Positions 61,325-64,000 of a stretch of 64,000 nucleotides of DNA are shown here, piece after piece. Location of the stretch: contig OZ176051.1 in the NCBI GenBank assembly GCA_964247055.1, forward strand, positions 3,534,001 to 3,598,000. Direction: 5' to 3'. The notes under the pieces are model-generated. The model searched no databases, was not told the origin of the DNA, and saw only the letters and a program-made list of their open reading frames with translations. Source of the stretch: Paragordius varius. Taxonomy: Eukaryota > Nematomorpha. The translations under genes were made by a program, and so were the position numbers. Each line of letters starts with the position of its first letter. Position 1 is the stretch's first letter.

Positions 61325-61425
61325 TTGTTCAAAGGTGAATTTATAATTGTTCAAGGGTAAATTTGAATTGTTCAAGGGTGAATTTGAATTGTTTAAGGGT
61401 GAATTTGAACTGTAAATGGTATATA
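61325..61425 (+). repeat. Minisatellite, ~23-bp unit, end of an inverted-repeat element
   Basis: Four to five units of the type TTGTTCAAGGGTGAATTTGAA end with ACTGTAAATGGTATAT, the same right end as the element at 36021-36562. Confidence 0.7.
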
Positions 61426-61631
61426 AGCAATCATTAATATACATACTGTATATTTTATAATATAGTATATTAATATATTTATTTATCCATATTCTGTATA
61501 CAAAGTAATTGGTAAATAATCATCACAATTTAGCATTTAATAAGAAGCTATTATATTTATGTTTACCACTATGGATTTGGTATGTTAGTACGCACCATTT
61601 CAAACACGCATGATGGCCATTGGCCATTAAA

Positions 61632-62650
61632 TTATCTAGGAACACATGTTACGGCATTCGAATTGACAGGATCCACAAATACTCCAAAACACTGATTGAA
61701 ACAATTGTAAGTACGGCACTCAACTAATGTTGTTGGGGGGAAGCATTTGACTCTCATTTCACATGGTGTGCAATTGGGAGACATAGTATTAGGCAAAATG
61801 CAAAATAAAATGCCTCTGTCTCTGACTACGACTTCTGGCATAAACATTGTTGTCGACGAAACGGATGGGGATGTTTGGATAGATGTTGGAGTTGTTAGTA
61901 CAGTGGCCGGTGTTGTCGCATTTGTTATTGGTACTGTTCTTTCATCTTAAAATGTGTGTTTTGATATATTACAATATAGTCGGACATAAAATTTTAAGGT
62001 GGAATCCCAATATAACTCAGAATCTGAAACCATTTTATAATAGTATAACGTATATTAAAAATATAATATTAGCCAAATATATAAAAGCTAACTTCTTATC
62101 TCACAAATTTTAATATATAAATCCCAGATGTCATTCTCAAATGGCTTGAAAATATTATATATATCCCATTCACCTCAAATCACCCTTAAACACTTCAAAA
62201 TCATTCTGCAACGGATCTTTTGAAAATTTCACCCTTAAACCCATCGAATTTACCTTCAACATTTCAAATCGACCCTAAAAAATGTGTTTTTTTGGCTAAT
62301 AGGACATTATTGATATTAAAATATCAAATAATATTGGTAATTTTGATCTTAACAATATATTTTTAAAGCAAATTCGAAATGTTTAATTATGAATTTAAAA
62401 TATGCAAGGGTGAATTTGTTTGAATGGTATATTATCTTTCTTTGCGCTCAGATCGGGTATAAATTAAGTACAAATGTTGTTAAAGAATGTAATTATTATA
62501 AATACGTACATTTAGGGCAACAACATCCATATTCATCCACTTTTGTATGCGCTCGAATATCACAAAAATAATCTGTAGGGCAGATAATACCCCCTTGGAC
62601 ACCACAAACTGCATTGGGAATGGCAGAAGCTTCTTTACACAATCTGCATA
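61632..62650 (-). CDS. Cys-rich, probably secreted protein, last two exons, 5' end not defined
   Basis: Exon 62510-62650 encodes CRLCKEASAI, VCGVQGGIICPTDYFCD and KVDEYGCCCPKC; exon 61632-61945 adds a Thr/Pro/Ser-rich linker and a second Cys cluster (NCTPCEMRVKCFPP, CRTYNCFNQC), ending TCVPR and TAA. Donor GTACGT and an AG acceptor join the exons in phase. The many paired cysteines and Thr-rich spacer suggest an extracellular disulfide-rich protein, but I see no signal peptide because the first exon is missing. A possible preceding exon ending at 62847 (KIWYKCCEENKKCRPF, donor GTAAAT, matching phase) is weaker. I do not recognise the family and assign no function. Confidence 0.6.
62150..62440. 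mobile_element. Inverted-repeat element with minisatellite ends inside the Cys-rich gene's intron
   Basis: It starts with CACCCTTAAAC-type units and ends AAGGGTGAATTTGTTTGAAT, then GGTATAT, resembling the 36021-36562 family with more decay. It lies in the intron between the two exons. Confidence 0.45.
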
Positions 62651-63180
62651 CTATTAAATTGTATAGATCTAAATGTCAGTTTTTATATAATACAATTATT
62701 ATTAAAGTGCCTCTTTAATCAATATTTATGATCATAATATATTTGAAAATTAACACAATATAAAGCTATATTATATTGGAAGTCGTAATATGTTCTATTC
62801 AGGTAACATATAAATATAATTTGACTTTGAGAGAATCAAAATTTACCAAAAGGCCTGCATTTTTTATTTTCCTCGCAACACTTGTACCATATTTTAGTTA
62901 ATAGTAGAATTCGGTAGCTCGTACTGAAGTGACGATGCTCATAGAAACATTTTCTTGCATTCACCTCTCTTTTATTTTGGCTATTATATCCCATTTTATG
63001 TTTTAGTATGATATCTTGGCTTTAAACAGTATAATATCAATGGTGTTTGCTTTTGACAATTCGAAAAATATCATTTTATTCCATCAATTTAAAATTTGCT
63101 TTAAGGTAGATTATCGCACTTAACTCCTGTAATTTTTTTCAGTTTTGATACAAAACGACAAATCTTATAATGGAACTTTT
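62651..63180. other. Stretch between Cys-rich exons and mariner relic
   Basis: No firm feature apart from the possible minus-strand exon near 62847-62995 (MGYNSQNKREVNARKCFYEH and onward). The signal-peptide exon of the Cys-rich gene was not found. Confidence 0.35.
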
Positions 63181-63184
63181 TTAC

Positions 63185-64000
63185 TATAGGCTCATTGTGT
63201 CTTGACATAAGCTTATCTTGTTTTTTGGTAAAAAACACTTAAGAAGCACAATCAATTATTTTAAACGGCTTCTTTACATATTGCTCACCCCTCAAGTTAT
63301 ATATGAACATGCCGTAAAAACTGATTGTCTTTTGGGGAAACCATTTGTTAAGCCATTTTCCAATGTCTTCGAAATTAGTGAAGTGCTGCTTTGGGAGAGT
63401 GTGTCCCATCGATGCGAAGAGTTAATAGTCAAATGGTTCCAGGTAAGGTGACGGATGCGGTAGAATTTCCCATCGTGATTTTAGGGTGTTTATCGTTGGT
63501 TTAGCTATGTGAAAGGGAACATTGTCGTAACAAACTACCATCATGTCTTCTGACCCATTCTGTCGTTTTACGATCATTGTAAGGTTTTAAGTAATCCTCT
63601 GTTGGCGATGGCATTAAGTAACGGTATGACTGGGGTTCAGAAGTTTATAATACACAATACAGCACGGGATGATGTTCTTTCCGAAGCTATTAGTTGGTGT
63701 AGATGGACCGGCTTGGCAAGGTAAAAGCTACGATTTTTTTCGCTTTGAATTTAAAAATAAAGACACTTCTCATCACCGGTCATAATTCCATGATCAAAAA
63801 TTTTATTTCGCAATGTTAAAGCAAGATTTCACACACTTGTTCGATATGTCGTTCATTTAAATTGTATGGAAACCATTTACCGAGCCCATCGGTCTTTTCC
63901 ACTTGTTGGGGTGTATCCATTGTGTTTTGTTAAACATGTAATGCCTCTGCCAATTGCCGTTGAGTTTGAAGGTTATCATCCAATGACTGGTGCATTTTAT
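63185..64000 (-). pseudogene. Broken mariner transposase, continues past window end
   Basis: Minus-strand islands in changing frames match mariner transposase in order. HQSLDDNLQTQRQLAEALHV lies at the window edge, then GKWFPYNLNERHIEQVCEIL near 63850, DRKTEWVRRHDGSLLRQ near 63560 and the C-terminal ENGLTNGLPKDNQFL near 63350. At least four stops or frame shifts break it, so it is inactive. The inverted end repeat on the left side was not found. Confidence 0.8.

Noticed and set aside
1-64000. tRNA or rRNA genes
   Set aside because: No stretch with the conserved tRNA boxes or rRNA-like sequence was noticed on either strand.

Overview
The window is AT-rich nuclear DNA from an animal, almost certainly an arthropod. 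It holds intron-containing genes with GT-AG splicing, an arthropod-type troponin I, a Sec16 orthologue and a STAR/KH RNA-binding protein. These sit in a dense field of RTE-type LINEs, Helitrons, hAT and mariner relics and many small inverted-repeat elements. I cannot name the species; a crustacean is possible but is only a guess. All exon models were built by hand from splice sites, reading phase and remembered family motifs; no alignment or transcript was available.

Layout. 1-4482 is a base-for-base copy of 20866-25347 and carries the last five coding exons of troponin I plus its 3' flank. At 4483 the sequence switches abruptly into an RTE/BovB-like LINE (to about 6780). 6.8-19.5 kb is repeat territory: two Helitrons in opposite orientation (7257-9681 and 15836 to about 17870), a hAT BED-finger fragment, a small Cys-rich gene (12307-12891) and copies of a MITE family. 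19518-21803 is a complete ten-coding-exon troponin I. 25.3-31.1 kb is a LINE relic followed by a four-level stack: a repeat 'R' split by a TIR element, split by a hAT element with an 8-bp target duplication, split by a Helitron full of ~475-bp tandem repeats. 31276-45723 (minus) is a complete 28-exon Sec16. 46-51 kb holds foldback and hAT elements. 52351-55604 (minus) is a complete ten-exon STAR/KH gene. 55.9-61.3 kb holds a second hAT and a MITE cluster. 61632-62650 (minus) is part of a Cys-rich gene, and a broken mariner transposase runs off the right end.

The host genes are functionally unrelated neighbours: thin-filament regulation (troponin I), ER exit sites (Sec16) and RNA processing (STAR/KH).

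The most striking observations are (1) four introns of only 23, 23, 24 and 25 nt in three different genes, while the other introns I mapped start at 49 nt; (2) the perfect 4.48-kb direct repeat with a 20,865-bp period, which is either a very recent tandem duplication of the troponin I locus or an assembly error; and (3) a Helitron whose ends are fixed to the base by an empty site elsewhere in the same window.
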